A DNA stretch of 8,157 bases. It comes from Rhodospirillaceae bacterium. GTDB taxonomy: Bacteria > Pseudomonadota > Alphaproteobacteria > JABSOH01. The notes under the pieces are model-generated. The model was not told where the DNA came from. It searched no databases and saw nothing but the letters and a program-made list of their open reading frames with translations. Both the position numbers and the translations under genes were made by a program. Shown here piece after piece: positions 6,852 through 8,157 of this stretch (the stretch's first letter is position 1; each line of letters begins with the position of its first letter). The stretch lies in assembly GCA_020629355.1 (NCBI GenBank), contig JAHDDM010000043.1, positions 311-8,467 on the forward strand. The letters run 5' to 3'.

Positions 6852-7977
6852 ATTGCAGCAACAGCGAACCAGCCGTGGGACGCCAAGACAGCCAGACTGT
6901 ATCTTCCCAGGTATAGTTGCGATGTTCAAGGCGGCGACTATTGGCTTCTTGAGCCTTAATGATCACGCCATTCGACAGCTTGACGAAATAGATCGAGAGA
7001 TTACCTGTATAGGCAATATCATTGATTGTCCCTTGTACGCGGCAGAGGCCAGCTTGAGGTTCTTCGTGACTGATTGAGACTTTCTCTGGCCTGAGCGCAA
7101 GCGTTGCATCAACCCCGTCAGTCCCTTCAAGAGGATGATCAATTCGCAACGGCGGTTCGCCCTCTGCCCAGTGTAATTCGGTATGATGGTCATCAAGGCG
7201 ATGTGCCTTGCCCGCAATCAGGTTGACCTCGCCTAGGAAACCCGCGACATAGACCGAATTGGGATGCTCGTAAATTGTATTCGGTGTCGCGACTTGAACT
7301 ATCTTGCCTTCGTTCATCACCGCAATCCGCGAGGCCACTGTCATGGCCTCCTCTTGATCATGGGTGACGATCATAAAGGTTAAGCCCAACTTCTCTTGAA
7401 TGTCCATCAATTCAAATTGCGTCTCTTGACGGAGCTTCTTATCCAGCGCCCCAAGCGGTTCATCCAACAGCAAAAGCGGCGGCTTTTTCGCCAATGCACG
7501 CGCTAAGGCGACTCTCTGGCGTTGCCCACCAGAAAGCTGATGCGGCTTGCGGTGGGCAAATTTGCCAAGCTGGACAAGGCTGAGCATTTCTTCAACCCTT
7601 GCGGCAATTTCGTCTTTTGGACGCTTGTCCTGTTTCAGACCAAAAGCGATATTGTCTGCAACGCTTATATGCGGAAATAGTGCATAGGATTGGAACATCA
7701 TATTGACATTGCGGCTATAGGGCGGAATTTCTGCAAGGTCTTGACCTTCAAGCTTGACGGTTCCAGCTGTAGGGGTTTCGAATCCTGCCAGCATCCGCAT
7801 GATGGTGGTCTTGCCACAGCCCGAAGGACCCAGCAGGGCAAAAAACTCACGGGGGTAGACGTTCAGATCAATGTGATCCAGCGCAACAAAATCACCGAAA
7901 CGCTTCAGCAGCCCACGTATTTCTACCAGCGGAACGGCGTTGGGGTCATCCCAAGGGGCAAAGACATTATGAGACAT
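6850..7977 (-). CDS. potG: putrescine ABC transporter ATP-binding protein PotG
   Basis: This is the cytoplasmic ATPase that powers the PotFGHI importer. The 375-residue protein has every ABC motif: Walker A GPSGCGKTT (50-58), Q-loop MMFQSYALFP (93-102), signature LSGGQRQRVALARAL (148-162), Walker B LLLLDEPLGALD (168-179) and the H-loop IVTHDQEEAM (203-212). The C-terminal third is the TOBE-type regulatory domain usual for this subfamily, with ALRPEKVSI (294-302) and DIAYTGNLSIY (320-330). IAFGLKQDKRPKDEIAARV and VNMMFQSYALFPH closely match PotG. The start overlaps the potF stop by one base (TAATG), so translation is probably coupled; its own RBS (GAGCGG) is weak. Confidence 0.96.
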   Translation of the reverse strand: MSHNVFAPWDDPNAVPLVEIRGLLKRFGDFVALDHIDLNVYPREFFALLGPSGCGKTTIMRMLAGFETPTAGTVKLEGQDLAEIPPYSRNVNMMFQSYALFPHISVADNIAFGLKQDKRPKDEIAARVEEMLSLVQLGKFAHRKPHQLSGGQRQRVALARALAKKPPLLLLDEPLGALDKKLRQETQFELMDIQEKLGLTFMIVTHDQEEAMTVASRIAVMNEGKIVQVATPNTIYEHPNSVYVAGFLGEVNLIAGKAHRLDDHHTELHWAEGEPPLRIDHPLEGTDGVDATLALRPEKVSISHEEPQAGLCRVQGTINDIAYTGNLSIYFVKLSNGVIIKAQEANSRRLEHRNYTWEDTVWLSWRPTAGSLLLQ

Positions 7978-8157
7978 TATTGACCGCTCATTATTGAAGT
8001 CCAGAATCTGGTGACGATTCGTTGAGTTTTCGGCGATAGTGGCAGATGCACAAACAGATTGTCCAGAGATGTTGCATCAGGATAAATTGCCGTGTCATTC
8101 AGTACATCATCTTCAAGCAATTCCTGTGAAGCCAGATTGCCATTGGCATAATAGACA
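7977..8157 (-). CDS. potF: putrescine-binding periplasmic protein PotF (3' end, partial)
   Basis: The last 59 codons of a gene that runs in from the right edge, ending in TAA, which overlaps the potG ATG by one base. The visible part begins VYYANGNLASQELLEDDVL and ends FWTSIMSGQ. The pattern (a YANGNLAS stretch, AIYPD about 24 residues in, and TRFWTSIMSGQ at the end) matches the C-terminal lobe of polyamine-binding proteins such as PotF, where IYP and a TRxWT-like ending are conserved. With potGHI behind it, the identification as the substrate-binding subunit is secure. The signal peptide and ligand-binding residues lie outside the window, so specificity for putrescine over spermidine is inferred from the operon. 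Confidence 0.88.
   Translation of the reverse strand, partial: VYYANGNLASQELLEDDVLNDTAIYPDATSLDNLFVHLPLSPKTQRIVTRFWTSIMSGQ

Noticed and set aside
1..8157. Search for mobile elements, CRISPR arrays, phage genes or a novel defence system
   Set aside because: All space is filled by conserved housekeeping genes with short gaps; I saw no transposase, integrase, direct-repeat array or unrecognised large ORF.

Overview
The window reads as a compact bacterial chromosomal segment from an alphaproteobacterium of intermediate GC content (roughly 50% by eye, not computed). Every supported gene lies on the minus strand. The alphaproteobacterial assignment rests on three things: leuC directly follows rplS, S16 carries an Ala/Glu/Lys-rich C-terminal tail, and the protein sequences look alphaproteobacterial. 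A Rhodospirillales-like lineage is plausible but cannot be settled from this sequence.

In transcription order (right to left) the first block is a putrescine-type ABC importer operon. It holds the 3' end of potF (binding protein, cut by the window edge), potG (ATPase), potH and potI (permeases). These genes are packed with 1-base stop/start overlaps (potF/potG and potH/potI) or an 8-base gap (potG/potH). The block closes with a convincing intrinsic terminator at 5071-5105.

The second block is the protein-synthesis and secretion cluster ffh, rpsP, rimM, trmD, rplS: the SRP GTPase, ribosomal protein S16, the 30S maturation factor RimM, the tRNA m1G37 methyltransferase and ribosomal protein L19. 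leuC (large subunit of isopropylmalate isomerase, leucine biosynthesis) follows only 12 bases after rplS, with no terminator between them. Its partner leuD would be expected beyond the left edge.

There is no mobile element, CRISPR array, tRNA or rRNA gene, and no gene-free stretch longer than about 115 bases. The genes are ordinary conserved housekeeping genes, and I see no new multi-gene system. The points worth a second look are small and lie in intergenic or leader sequence. The pot terminator ends only 18 bases before the ffh start codon. The 103-base rimM-trmD gap holds an inverted repeat and a 22-codon ORF that overlaps the trmD start as ATGA. A perfect 7-bp hairpin without a T-run sits between trmD and rplS.
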